Origin: Sphingobacterium puteale
GTDB taxonomy: Bacteria; Bacteroidota; Bacteroidia; Sphingobacteriales; Sphingobacteriaceae
DNA length: 64,000 nt
Direction: 5' to 3'
NCBI RefSeq assembly: GCF_003627955.1
Contig: NZ_RBWS01000025.1
Span: forward strand, 54,846-118,845
Both the position numbers and the translations under genes were made by a program. This document shows positions 44,099 through 52,764 of this stretch, in pieces. The notes under the pieces were generated by a model. That model made no database searches. It was not told the origin of the DNA and worked only from the letters and a program-made list of their open reading frames with translations. Position 1 is the stretch's first letter, and each line of letters starts with the position of its first letter.

Positions 44099-46348
44099 CT
44101 ATGGCTGTCGGATGAGTGCGATCGCTTTTTCCAGCACTTCATCTTTGCCGGCTTTAATCCCGTCTATCGTTGGACTTACATCCACGTCCAATTTAACTCC
44201 CACTCGCTGTGTATCATCTCCATTTGGGTAATATATCCCGATACCACTAAACATAGTCCGTATTCCGCCGGGCAAGAAAAAAGGTGACACGTTGCCATCT
44301 GCTGCCGCTGTAGTCGAACCGATAACTTGGGCGTTAGGATGGGTAGAATAGGCCATAGCATGGAATTCGGCGCTACTTTGGGTAATTTCATTGACCAGGA
44401 TCACCACTTTTCCTTTATAGTAATCGGGATTTGTGTTCCCGGTTTTTTGATCAACCAACGTATAAAACAGGCCAGGTGTGGAAATATCACCTACGGTGAT
44501 TTTTGTAAATGTAGTGGCCCTAGGTAGTAAATAGCTGCAGACATCGTGTACAATAAATTCTGATGGATAATTGCGGCAATCAATAATCAATCCTTTGGTA
44601 TTTTTAACATGCTCAACTAAGTCGGAAAGATAGTTCCGTTTGGCATTGCCGTTATTGAAATAGGCAATATCCCGATCAAGCATTTTGAAACAGGTATCTG
44701 TATTCCGGTACTTGCTGTATAGTGGCATTTTGTCCATGGGATAGGTTGGTACCGATCGGTTGTAAACTTTTTTACCATCCTGAATGGTAAGTTGTAGGGT
44801 ACTGTCGTTGGAACGCAACAGATTGTTGGCAATATCTCTGCGTTGCGTCGGCAAATTGGATGCCGGATAGTATTTTAATTGCTCAGCAACGATACTTTCT
44901 ATGGGTTTTCCGTTGATGCTGGTCAGGATATCGCCGACTTTTAATCCGGCGATATTTCCCCTTTCCTTATCATGAAATCCTGTAATAACAGCCTTATCCT
45001 GAATAAAGTCCGCATAACATGCTGCAATACGTTCACCTCTGAATTCGTCTATAATTTTATTCTTGCTCCAGATATTGGCATGTGTGTCATGAATATTGCC
45101 GATCAGTTCTAAGGTTGTTAGGGTGTAGGCTTTTGTGTTATCTGCCGCAACCATTTTTGGAATAAATTCATCCAATACTGTTTTCCAGTCCTTTCTGATC
45201 TGCTCTTTGTAAGGAAAATAGTATTGAATAAGATTCCAATAGCGATATAGGCTCAAAATACGATAGCCGGGATCTTTCATATCCATACCGGCATATGGGT
45301 TTTCATTATTGATGACAGGGTTTCCAATGCCACTTGCAAGTTCAATATAATAGTTGCTGCCATTTCTTTTGGCTTTGCGTACTTTTTGCAGTTCCAGTTG
45401 AAGCGTAGCTGAGAAACCAGAACTGCTGATCCAGCTGAGATCAGGCCTTAATTTGATTTCTCTATGCTCCTCCTGAGTGTCTATCTGCGTGTCGTATGTT
45501 CCCAAAGACCGAATCCATGCTGTCAGCACCTGATCGCGTTGTTGCTGATTATGGGCTGCAAGTATTTTGGGAAGCACGCGAAAAAGAGCATAATCCCAAT
45601 TGTAGTTACCGGCAGCAATCTGAGGATGATAATATTTAAGAAAACCCCAGATCAGTCCCAGATCTTTTAAGGCTTTTTGCTTGTTCTGGTCTAGTTCGAA
45701 AGTACCTATGTTGGAACCTTGATCAAATTCGTGATCCTCTTCTGCGGGGATTCTTGCTGGGGCGATGGGCTCCAGCGTTGCAATATCTTTGCCATCAATC
45801 TGAATGTTGAGATTGTCGATCCACATTTTTCCTTTTCCGATCAGGATGCCGCCAAAGACAATGGCTTTGGTTTTCGTGGGATCTAAATCCAGGGTAATTT
45901 CGTACTTTGTCCAATCCTGAGTGCCTTTTATCTGCTGTTTATTCATATTGTCGAAAGCGACTTTCGGATCTATGCGCATCCAGAGCCCCGCAAATCCATC
46001 ACTTACATTTTCGGTCTTTAGATACCCGCTCAAGGTGATCTTTTTGCCGGGATAACTGTAGGGGATCGTGATTCCGATATTGCCGAATCCGCCCTCACCG
46101 TCTAAATGTGTAAGAGAAACAGAATATTTCCCATGCTGGACAATACCTGAGTCCAATTGACCGGCATACTGACTGTTGGATGTTATTCCCCAGCCTATTG
46201 GCCGGCCATTTTTGACCTTCTCGAAATCTAGGTTCAGCTGCGGTTTGGTCGGTTTTACCTGTGCCATGCCGTTAAAATGTGCTATACATAATAATGGTAG
46301 TATGCTTACCCGTCTAATCTGTTTCAAAATTGATCTGATCCTGGTCAT
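44099..46348 (-). CDS. S41 family peptidase (C-terminal processing protease/tricorn-like)
   Basis: 749 residues. Signal peptide (A-H-F-N-G-M-A-Q). About 30-180: a galactose-binding-like beta-sandwich (G-x-x-I-G-W-G-I-T-S). About 470-525: PDZ-like with G-L-K-V-G-D-I-L-T-S-I-N-G-K-P. About 540-745: TSPc catalytic domain, serine in N-E-I-T-Q-S-S-A-E-F, with G-S-T-T-A-A-A-D-G following. The catalytic Ser is present. It is the last gene of the operon that starts with the ABC ATPase; it may act on envelope proteins. Such long S41 proteins with a lectin-like front are common in Bacteroidota. Confidence 0.88.
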   Translation of the reverse strand: MTRIRSILKQIRRVSILPLLCIAHFNGMAQVKPTKPQLNLDFEKVKNGRPIGWGITSNSQYAGQLDSGIVQHGKYSVSLTHLDGEGGFGNIGITIPYSYPGKKITLSGYLKTENVSDGFAGLWMRIDPKVAFDNMNKQQIKGTQDWTKYEITLDLDPTKTKAIVFGGILIGKGKMWIDNLNIQIDGKDIATLEPIAPARIPAEEDHEFDQGSNIGTFELDQNKQKALKDLGLIWGFLKYYHPQIAAGNYNWDYALFRVLPKILAAHNQQQRDQVLTAWIRSLGTYDTQIDTQEEHREIKLRPDLSWISSSGFSATLQLELQKVRKAKRNGSNYYIELASGIGNPVINNENPYAGMDMKDPGYRILSLYRYWNLIQYYFPYKEQIRKDWKTVLDEFIPKMVAADNTKAYTLTTLELIGNIHDTHANIWSKNKIIDEFRGERIAACYADFIQDKAVITGFHDKERGNIAGLKVGDILTSINGKPIESIVAEQLKYYPASNLPTQRRDIANNLLRSNDSTLQLTIQDGKKVYNRSVPTYPMDKMPLYSKYRNTDTCFKMLDRDIAYFNNGNAKRNYLSDLVEHVKNTKGLIIDCRNYPSEFIVHDVCSYLLPRATTFTKITVGDISTPGLFYTLVDQKTGNTNPDYYKGKVVILVNEITQSSAEFHAMAYSTHPNAQVIGSTTAAADGNVSPFFLPGGIRTMFSGIGIYYPNGDDTQRVGVKLDVDVSPTIDGIKAGKDEVLEKAIALIRQP

Positions 46349-46385
46349 AATCTTGTTTTTGGTCTAATGATGGCTATTGGAAAAG

Positions 46386-47132
46386 TTAATTTAGGTGTTC
46401 GATTTTTGTGCTTCCGATGATATTCTTGTCTGTATTTTTGATTATGCTATTGAGCAGGCTTTTCCCTTTGGACTTCACATTGATCTGGTCAATCTGCACG
46501 TAACCATAACTGATCTGACTGTTGTCGAGTGTTGCATTAAACTGATGGATAACAAAATCATATAGAATAGCAAAGGAATGCCCGCTTGCCTGCATGTCAA
46601 GATTTAAATCAGGGTGAATTTTTGTACTGTCTTTGGCAGCAAAGAACTGTACATGTGAGTTTTGACGGAATAATATCGGCTTTCGTGTGGCGTACATGGT
46701 TTGATCGGCAGATTTACCCAGGTGAACGGTTGCATTACAGTCTTCAAATAAAAGCTGGACATCAGGCCGGATCCATAGGAAAAATGCCTGTGGTGGTCCA
46801 GTCGGTATCAGTTTGACAAGTAGGGTGTCCTGCCGAAGTGACAGCTGAAAGTTGTCGGGATTGGGATTATATATTTTAATCCTATCCGCTGACAGAATGT
46901 TCATTTTATTCTGATCAGCAGCACCTTTTAGGAATTTAACGTATCTAATGTGCTGTGGTACCTGTTCCATTAGTTGCATGGTCGAGTTTGAATTTACCCA
47001 AAGGGCGGAAATGAAGTCTCCGGTTTTACCGAGATCTGTATTCCATCTGATCTTACCGAAAAGTTGCGGAAACCAGGTCGCGAGCAGGAGCAGGAAAAAT
47101 ACTCCGAACAGTAGTTTTGTTGATGTTTTCAT
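46386..47132 (-). CDS. Membrane-anchored protein of unknown function
   Basis: 248 residues, one N-terminal helix (L-L-F-G-V-F-F-L-L-L-L-A-T-W-F) that acts as a signal anchor, then a soluble periplasmic part rich in beta strands, with repeated (I/V)-x-(N)-x-x-(Q/D)-x-x-x patterns typical of adhesin- or auto-transporter-like beta-helices (D-V-Q-L-L-F-E-D-C-N-A-T-V-H-L). I do not recognise the family. It lies three bases after the GntR gene in the ABC transporter operon, as YtrA-type operons often carry unknown membrane proteins. Confidence 0.7.
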   Translation of the reverse strand: MKTSTKLLFGVFFLLLLATWFPQLFGKIRWNTDLGKTGDFISALWVNSNSTMQLMEQVPQHIRYVKFLKGAADQNKMNILSADRIKIYNPNPDNFQLSLRQDTLLVKLIPTGPPQAFFLWIRPDVQLLFEDCNATVHLGKSADQTMYATRKPILFRQNSHVQFFAAKDSTKIHPDLNLDMQASGHSFAILYDFVIHQFNATLDNSQISYGYVQIDQINVKSKGKSLLNSIIKNTDKNIIGSTKIEHLN

Positions 47133-47135
47133 GAT

Positions 47136-47489
47136 CTAGGATTTATTAAATACGGTTACAAAATCTTCCAGACTGATCTGGAGCTGTTTCATTTTTTTGA
47201 CAAATTGCGGAATCTCCTTTTGAATCATTTCTTGCTGTTGGTTTTTTAAAATCAGCTCCTTCGCATTTTCAGCAACAAATAGTCCCCGGCCACGCTGATT
47301 GAACAGGATCAATTCTTCTTGGAGCTGTTCATAAGCCCGCATCACAGTTCCGGGGTTGACCTCTAAGATGCCCGCCAGCTCACGCACCGAAGGTACCCGC
47401 CCGCCCTCGGGCCATTTGCCATCGAGGATATCGAGCTGGATAAGTTCAAATAACTGCTGGTAGATCGGTTTTTCTGAGTTAAACTGCAT
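47136..47489 (-). CDS. GntR family (YtrA subfamily) transcriptional regulator
   Basis: 117 residues: winged HTH with P-I-Y-Q-Q-L-F-E-L-I, G-G-R-V-P-S-V-R-E-L-A and N-P-G-T-V-M-R-A-Y-E-Q-L, then a short dimerisation helix, the YtrA hallmark. These repress their own ABC-transporter operon. A 12-bp-arm palindrome in the operon promoter (49136-49165) is the likely binding site. The gene lies two bases after the permease gene. Confidence 0.92.
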   Translation of the reverse strand: MQFNSEKPIYQQLFELIQLDILDGKWPEGGRVPSVRELAGILEVNPGTVMRAYEQLQEELILFNQRGRGLFVAENAKELILKNQQQEMIQKEIPQFVKKMKQLQISLEDFVTVFNKS

Positions 47490-47491
47490 CC

Positions 47492-48301
47492 TTATACCTG
47501 ACCCTCCTTAAAAAGCTGCTTAATAGTATATAGACCTATAATGAGTAAAAAGAGCTGATAGATCATTTGTATCATACTGCTTCCGTACGTCAGGGCTGTA
47601 ATATCCGAGTTATAGGTTCGAACAGAAAGCCACATATTCACCAGATAGATGCCGCCAATGAGCGCAAAAATTCCGACAAGTCCCAGGAAATTTATCTTCC
47701 AGATGCTAAGCAAGCCAATCATGACGACAATGCTGATTACAATAAGCTTGCTGAAGGAAAATAGATAAAAAGACAGTGGTATGGGGTTAAAGTAAGCGTA
47801 GGGATCTATATAGGGATATAACTGCCCGTTCTGTGCTAAAAGCTCCATGGCATCTTTGAAAAAAATCTGACGATAAATCTGGGCAATTGCGGTATCGAGC
47901 AGGTATATTTCGGAAAATAATACCAACAACATAACGAATGTGCCTAGGATCGGAACCATGGTATTTTCCCATGCAGATAAAGGGAGCAAATTGCGGGAAA
48001 CGATAGTCCGTATTCTTTTGATATATTGAAATATGACGGGGATAACGAGCAGTCCGGGTATAAATATCAGCTGTTTGAAAGTGACAGATTTGCCCGAGAT
48101 AAGTTTAAAGGCGGTATCAATGGAGAGAGTTTCCTTGCTGTCGCGCATAATGTGTTCATAAAAAATACTGGTCGGATAGAGGTTCCCAAGAATAGCGAGT
48201 ATAAATACCAAAAGTGCCATGGTACGGAAATCTTTGCGGTAGAGGTAATAGAATTCACGTAGACCTATTCCCAAACGGGTAAAATTAAACGTTGTTTTCA
48301 T
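47492..48301 (-). CDS. ABC transporter permease-like membrane protein
   Basis: 269 residues, about six hydrophobic helices (about 30-48, 80-100, 110-130, 168-188, 195-215, 245-262). Overlaps the ATPase stop by 17 bases, so the two are translationally coupled and form an exporter, as in Ytr-type systems. No substrate signature is visible. Confidence 0.8.
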   Translation of the reverse strand: MKTTFNFTRLGIGLREFYYLYRKDFRTMALLVFILAILGNLYPTSIFYEHIMRDSKETLSIDTAFKLISGKSVTFKQLIFIPGLLVIPVIFQYIKRIRTIVSRNLLPLSAWENTMVPILGTFVMLLVLFSEIYLLDTAIAQIYRQIFFKDAMELLAQNGQLYPYIDPYAYFNPIPLSFYLFSFSKLIVISIVVMIGLLSIWKINFLGLVGIFALIGGIYLVNMWLSVRTYNSDITALTYGSSMIQMIYQLFLLIIGLYTIKQLFKEGQV

Positions 48302-49127
48302 AGTATTGCATATTTTTTAAAAGATCCGGACAGCCATGGATTGCGGTAAACAAAAGTTCGATATCCAATGTAGAGTCCCGTTTCGAGGGATTGGTATATA
48401 ACCCATAGTTGCCCAACATACCTTCATCCTGAAAGAGCAGCTGTTCATCTTCCATAGGCGTATTGGTAAAAAGAAACTGTTGGCCGATATCGTACAGAGA
48501 TTGATTAAGCACTAACTTTTTATGATCAACGATAAGAAGGTGGTCTATCACCCGGTCGATCTCACGAAATTGATGGGTGGAAATAATCAGCAACTGTTCT
48601 TCGGAGATATATTGACTGATCAATCTCCGGAATTGCTTTTTGGACAGAATATCCAATCCATTGGTGGGTTCATCCATAAATAGGTAAGGGACTTGAGTTG
48701 CCAGGGCAAAGGCGATTTCGACCTTTTTTTGTTGACCCATGGAAAGCGATTTGTGCGAGGTATCGGGGCTCACTTCAAATATGTCAAGGTAGTACAAGTA
48801 TCGTGTATGATCAAAATTCGGGTATAATCTGCCATAGATATTTCCCAGACGGTGTGCAGACCAGTCAGGCGATTCAAGGTGTTCAGCTAAATAATAGACC
48901 TGCTGACGACTTATGATCTGACGTTCCTGTGTAGAGACGTTGTCTATGTATACCTGGCCTCGATCAGGAAATAGCGAACCTGCCAATAGTTTAAGTAATG
49001 TTGTTTTCCCAGCTCCATTTTTGCCCAAAAGACCGTATATCCCCGGGCGTTCCAGATCAAGGCTTAAACTATTTAGGACCTGATCTTTTTTTGTATAGCC
49101 AAAGCTAATTTGTTTTGCTATGATCAT
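48285..49127 (-). CDS. ABC transporter ATP-binding protein
   Basis: 280 residues. Walker A G-K-N-G-A-G-K-T-T near 37-45, Q-loop region, signature S-M-G-Q-Q-K-K-V-E near 133 (variant of LSGGQ), Walker B P-Y-L-F-M-D-E-P near 153, and H-loop S-T-H-Q. Drives export by the permease encoded next. First gene of the YtrA-type operon, directly behind an operator-promoter. Confidence 0.93.
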   Translation of the reverse strand: MIIAKQISFGYTKKDQVLNSLSLDLERPGIYGLLGKNGAGKTTLLKLLAGSLFPDRGQVYIDNVSTQERQIISRQQVYYLAEHLESPDWSAHRLGNIYGRLYPNFDHTRYLYYLDIFEVSPDTSHKSLSMGQQKKVEIAFALATQVPYLFMDEPTNGLDILSKKQFRRLISQYISEEQLLIISTHQFREIDRVIDHLLIVDHKKLVLNQSLYDIGQQFLFTNTPMEDEQLLFQDEGMLGNYGLYTNPSKRDSTLDIELLFTAIHGCPDLLKNMQYYENNV

Positions 49128-49135
49128 AATTTAGT

Positions 49136-49165
49136 TTTAGTGTATCGTAACACCGATACACTAAA
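49136..49165 (-). promoter_or_regulatory. YtrA-type operator
   Basis: Perfect inverted repeat with 12-bp arms TTTAGTGTATCG / CGATACACTAAA and a 6-base centre. It contains AGTGTA-N12-TACACT, very close to the AGTGTA-N13-TACACT consensus I recall for Bacillus subtilis YtrA. It overlaps the start region of the promoter and lies nine bases before the ATPase start codon, consistent with autorepression by the GntR protein in this operon. Confidence 0.8.
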
Positions 49166-49193
49166 GATAGAACAGAAAATGTTTACTTCCAAA
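49162..49193 (-). promoter_or_regulatory. Promoter of the ABC transporter operon
   Basis: On the minus strand TTTG (49190-49193), 20 bases, TATCTTTA (49162-49169, 7/8 match to TAnnTTTG). The -7 box overlaps the operator. Confidence 0.7.
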
Positions 49194-49204
49194 TTAAATT
49201 TGTT

Positions 49205-49553
49205 TTTTTTATTCATTTAGATAATTCATCTCATGCTAGCTTTATCTGAAATGGTATGGAATATTTTTTTTACAGTATGTTTAAGGTTGATGGAAATTAT
49301 TTCGCTGTACATCTGCTGCTTATGTTTAAAAATTTCGTTTTTTATATAAGCTGGATAAAGCTCGCCGTTTAATAGCGTCGGGTTTTTCTGTTTTTTATGG
49401 TATCATGTGCCCCAGACATGGAGTCGAAATGACGTACGTACGATTTTAGTAATAATATATTTTACAAGGGAGCGATCAAGAGCCCGTAAAAGACAATTGA
49501 CCGCCCATTGGGTGAAAGAAGATCTGTTGGGTAGTGCGTTATCTGCCAGAAGG
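49205..49553. other. Intergenic spacer without recognised gene
   Basis: About 350 bases between the ABC operon promoter and the amidohydrolase stop. AT-rich, no convincing ORF or structure; short frames here have unlikely composition. Confidence 0.5.
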
Positions 49554-50903
49554 CTAGTAGACAATATTTCCTTGATAGATAAGGGATTCCACCGGTGAAA
49601 TACGCGAAATAGCTTCGGCCGAACAGCTTGCATCGATGAGTACGATATTTGCGTCGTCACCGGGCTTTGGCCATTGCTGTTGCCCTTTGTCATCTAATGG
49701 AATCGGGCCTGCTGTTGCCAACTTCAACATACGTGACAGACCATACTCAGTAACCTGTCCGTAGACTTGGGCCGCCATATTGGCTTTTTGCAGAACACTT
49801 CCTGTCCCAAAGGTGTTCCAGTGATCGACAATGCTGTCGTTTCCGGTCATCACGGTGACCTTGTTTTCCAAGAGTGTTGGGATAGGCATAATCAAGCCAG
49901 CAAAAGGAATTGTAGAGACAATGCCGATCTGCGCTGCACCGAGCTGTTCCGCGATTTTCTGTTGTTTGGCTTTCTCGAGCCTTCCTAAAACAAAACAGTG
50001 ACTGAGGTAGGTCTTTCCTTTTAATGCAGGATTTTCATTTACTTTTTTGATCAGATACTCCACTGTCTTCAATCCGGATTCGCCAGACTCATGCAAATGG
50101 ATGTCAATTCCCTTGTTATGATCCAATGCCAACTGAACAGTGAAATCCATGGTTTTCTCGATGGCACCGTCAATGGTAAAGGGGTCCACTCCACCGATAA
50201 AATCAATATTGGTTTTTGCAGCTTCTTTGAGGTAGGGCACAGAATCCGTGTAGTATACCCCATGTTGGGGGAAGGCAACCAACTCGGCTCCGAAACTGTT
50301 TTTCTTATTTTCCAGTGCAAGTTGTAGGTGATGCAAGGAATCTAATTTTGATGTAGGCTCTATATTGACGTGGCTGCGTGCGAAGGCTGTTCCTTTGGAT
50401 TGCAGTAGTTCAATAAGCTTTTCTGCCTTATAAGTCGAGTTTTTCAGCAGTTCCGGAAGCAGCTGCTGCTCTAGTGCGATCATTCCTTTGACACCTCCGG
50501 CACCGCGGCGTACAGCTTGCCATTTATCCCCATAAAATGTTTTGTCCAGATGGATGTGCATATCGCTAAACGAAGGGAGCATCAGACGGCCTTTTGCATC
50601 TATGGCATTGGCATCGGTACTATTGGGGCCAATCTTTTTGATTTTTCTGCCTTCGATCTGTACAGTAAAAAGACCGGTTTTTGTTGCGATGACATTGCCA
50701 GTTCCATCATATTCAAAACCTGTTTCCAATAAAACATTCTTTAGCGTATAACTTTTTTTGCCTTGACGCCCAGCTATAACTTCCTGCTGGGTAAACTGGC
50801 TACGGTCTTCTGCATGGAGCATGTTTGGGATCAATGTTGCTCCGGCAAGTGCAAAAGCAGAATTCCGGATAAAATCTTTGCGTGTAAGCGCTATTGGTTT
50901 CAT
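49554..50903 (-). CDS. Amidohydrolase (cytosine deaminase-like), probably exported
   Basis: 449 residues from the ATG at 50903; a longer frame exists but starts before the likely Tat-type leader (R-K-D-F-I-R-N-S-A-F-A-L-A-G, then A-E-D). Metal motifs: D-M-H-I-H-L-D-K near 115, S-H-V-N-I-E-P near 180, D-I-H-L-H-E-S-G near 240, S-H-C near 275 and G-N-D-S near 330. The H-x-H-L-D-K start resembles the cytosine deaminase branch. Likely deaminates or hydrolyses a small heterocycle in the periplasm; the substrate is not certain. Downstream of an AraC gene on the same strand (113-base gap). Confidence 0.85.
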   Translation of the reverse strand: MKPIALTRKDFIRNSAFALAGATLIPNMLHAEDRSQFTQQEVIAGRQGKKSYTLKNVLLETGFEYDGTGNVIATKTGLFTVQIEGRKIKKIGPNSTDANAIDAKGRLMLPSFSDMHIHLDKTFYGDKWQAVRRGAGGVKGMIALEQQLLPELLKNSTYKAEKLIELLQSKGTAFARSHVNIEPTSKLDSLHHLQLALENKKNSFGAELVAFPQHGVYYTDSVPYLKEAAKTNIDFIGGVDPFTIDGAIEKTMDFTVQLALDHNKGIDIHLHESGESGLKTVEYLIKKVNENPALKGKTYLSHCFVLGRLEKAKQQKIAEQLGAAQIGIVSTIPFAGLIMPIPTLLENKVTVMTGNDSIVDHWNTFGTGSVLQKANMAAQVYGQVTEYGLSRMLKLATAGPIPLDDKGQQQWPKPGDDANIVLIDASCSAEAISRISPVESLIYQGNIVY

Positions 50904-51016
50904 TATTTCCTGTTTACGATACAATCTAACAGATCCATACAATGGATCGCCTCCTACAAAGTTATAGATCGAAACCTTTAGTATTACTGGGTAATTTCTG
51001 CCATTTCTTGTGCGAT

Positions 51017-51877
51017 TTATCTTTTTTCCCGAAAATCACTTGGACTTACACCCGTCTGCTGCTTAAAAAAATTCGAAAAATAGGCTTGATCCGCAAATCC
51101 CAATTCGAATGTGATCTCTTTAATGGATGATTCCGTACTTTGAAGAAGGCGTTTTGCTTCTACACAGATCCGTTGATGGATGAGCTGGGTGGCGGATATT
51201 TTCAAATGTTTTTTGCACAGAATATTGAGGTAGTTGGGGGAGATATGTAGCTTCTCGGCATAAAAAGCAACTAATTTATGTTCCCTGAAAAATTCGTCTA
51301 TCAACATATTAAATTTGGCAAGACGGGGGACGGATTGATAGACTTTAAATTCGGTAAATACATGCTCTGCTTCCCTGCTGACGATGGCGGCGATCACGGC
51401 GGCACGTGCTGTAATCAGGGGAATCAATGAATGCTCACGCTCCAGCTCTTTTTTGACCGATTCAAATTCGTAATGTAGCAGAAAGAAGGCTTCTTTAGTA
51501 AGGTCAATCACTGGATGGTTCTGGTAGTTGGTAAAGGAAAAGCGAAAGAAAGGCGCGAAATGCTCAAAAAATGAGCGTTCGATCATCAATTGGTAGCCAA
51601 TTGTACCGGCATAAACGTGCCACTTATGCATTTGGCCCGGGAATAGCACATGTACCTGATGATTTTTAATCGGGTAGTCAATCGAATCAATCGTATGTAC
51701 ACCAGATGCGGTATCAAATAAATTGATAATAAAAAAATCGTGCTTATGGGGTTTTTCTATCAGCTTTTCGCCATGTAATTCATTGAAGAGCAGTTCTTCC
51801 CGGCCGGCGGTCTGTTCTTTGCGAAAACCGTCCAATCCAATGACCGGTGCCCGGCTATTAGCATTTCGTTTATCCAT
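51017..51877 (-). CDS. AraC family transcriptional regulator
   Basis: 286 residues from M-D-K-R-N at 51877; an open frame upstream to 52087 lacks homologous look and overlaps the promoter region of the divergent two-component system. N-terminal cupin-like sensing domain with N-H-Q-V-H-V-L-F-P-G-Q-M-H-K-W-H near 95-110, C-terminal HTH: L-H-I-S-P-N-Y-L-N and I-K-E-I-T-F-E-L-G-F-A-D-Q-A-Y-F-S-N-F-F-K, T-G-V-S-P-S-D-F-R. Probably controls the amidohydrolase gene that follows. Confidence 0.9.
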   Translation of the reverse strand: MDKRNANSRAPVIGLDGFRKEQTAGREELLFNELHGEKLIEKPHKHDFFIINLFDTASGVHTIDSIDYPIKNHQVHVLFPGQMHKWHVYAGTIGYQLMIERSFFEHFAPFFRFSFTNYQNHPVIDLTKEAFFLLHYEFESVKKELEREHSLIPLITARAAVIAAIVSREAEHVFTEFKVYQSVPRLAKFNMLIDEFFREHKLVAFYAEKLHISPNYLNILCKKHLKISATQLIHQRICVEAKRLLQSTESSIKEITFELGFADQAYFSNFFKQQTGVSPSDFREKR

Positions 51878-52086
51878 AGTACAATGTCTCAGACCTAAAA
51901 TACGAAAAGCCCATAGCATTTGGAGCAATGGATTAAAATAAATCGGTTGATACCGACCGTCATGGTGCAGCAAACAACAATAGTCATTTTCCCAATTCTT
52001 TCCTAAATTCGGAATACATTTGTAATGGGTAAGGAAAAGTTGAACCAGGGATAGAGGTGAGATTTGGTTAAAAAAACAATTGTCCA

Positions 52087-52764
52087 ATGAAAGTACTTAT
52101 AATTGAAGATGAAGCGGAATTGAGGGAAACGTTGAAAGGCTCTCTTGTCAAAGAAGATTATATCGTAGAGACTGCAGGCGATTTTAGATCGGCGATGGAT
52201 AAAGTCTCTGTCTATGACTATGATTGCATTTTGCTGGATATCATGCTTCCGGGAGGGAGTGGATTGCAGGTCTTGGATCTGCTTAAACAGGAGGGTAAAT
52301 CGGACAATGTCATTATCATTTCTGCGAAGGATTCCTTGGATGACAAGCTGCGGGGGCTGGAACTTGGAGCCGATGACTATCTGACCAAACCCTTTCATAT
52401 CGCCGAGTTAAATGCCCGGATTAAAGCGGTATTGCGCAGAAAACAACGCGATGGCAAAAATACATTGGCAATGGGCAATCTGCTGCTGGATCTGAATGAT
52501 CGTAATCTTTCGATTGCCGGTGAACCTGTCGCGCTGAATAGAAAGGAGTTTGATATCCTTAACTATTTTTTGCTGAATAAAAACCGCCTGGTCAGTAAGA
52601 GTGCATTGGCCGAGCATGTTTGGGGAGATAATACCGATCAGGCAGATAACCTCGATTTTATCTATTCCCAGATTAAAAATCTTCGAAAGAAATTTTTGAC
52701 AAAACAGGCGAATGTGGATTTTGAAGCAGTCTATGGAATAGGCTATAAACTTGTGGAAAAATGA
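52087..52764 (+). CDS. OmpR/PhoB-type response regulator
   Basis: 225 residues. Receiver: I-I-E-D-E-A near 4-9, Asp in C-I-L-L-D-I-M-L-P, S/T position in I-I-S-A-K-D, Lys in L-T-K-P-F-H. Winged-helix output with L-N-R-K-E-F-D-I-L and D-F-I-Y-S-Q-I-K-N-L-R-K-K. Paired with a histidine kinase whose start overlaps its stop by four bases. Probably regulates the PepSY-type gene downstream. Confidence 0.95.
   Translation: MKVLIIEDEAELRETLKGSLVKEDYIVETAGDFRSAMDKVSVYDYDCILLDIMLPGGSGLQVLDLLKQEGKSDNVIIISAKDSLDDKLRGLELGADDYLTKPFHIAELNARIKAVLRRKQRDGKNTLAMGNLLLDLNDRNLSIAGEPVALNRKEFDILNYFLLNKNRLVSKSALAEHVWGDNTDQADNLDFIYSQIKNLRKKFLTKQANVDFEAVYGIGYKLVEK

Noticed and set aside
49403..49693. Minus-strand 96-aa frame overlapping the amidohydrolase end
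   Set aside because: It overlaps the confident amidohydrolase gene out of frame, and its composition is not protein-like.
51878..52087. N-terminal extension of the AraC regulator up to 52087
   Set aside because: The extra 70 residues are unlike AraC N-domains and would run through the promoter region of the divergent two-component genes.
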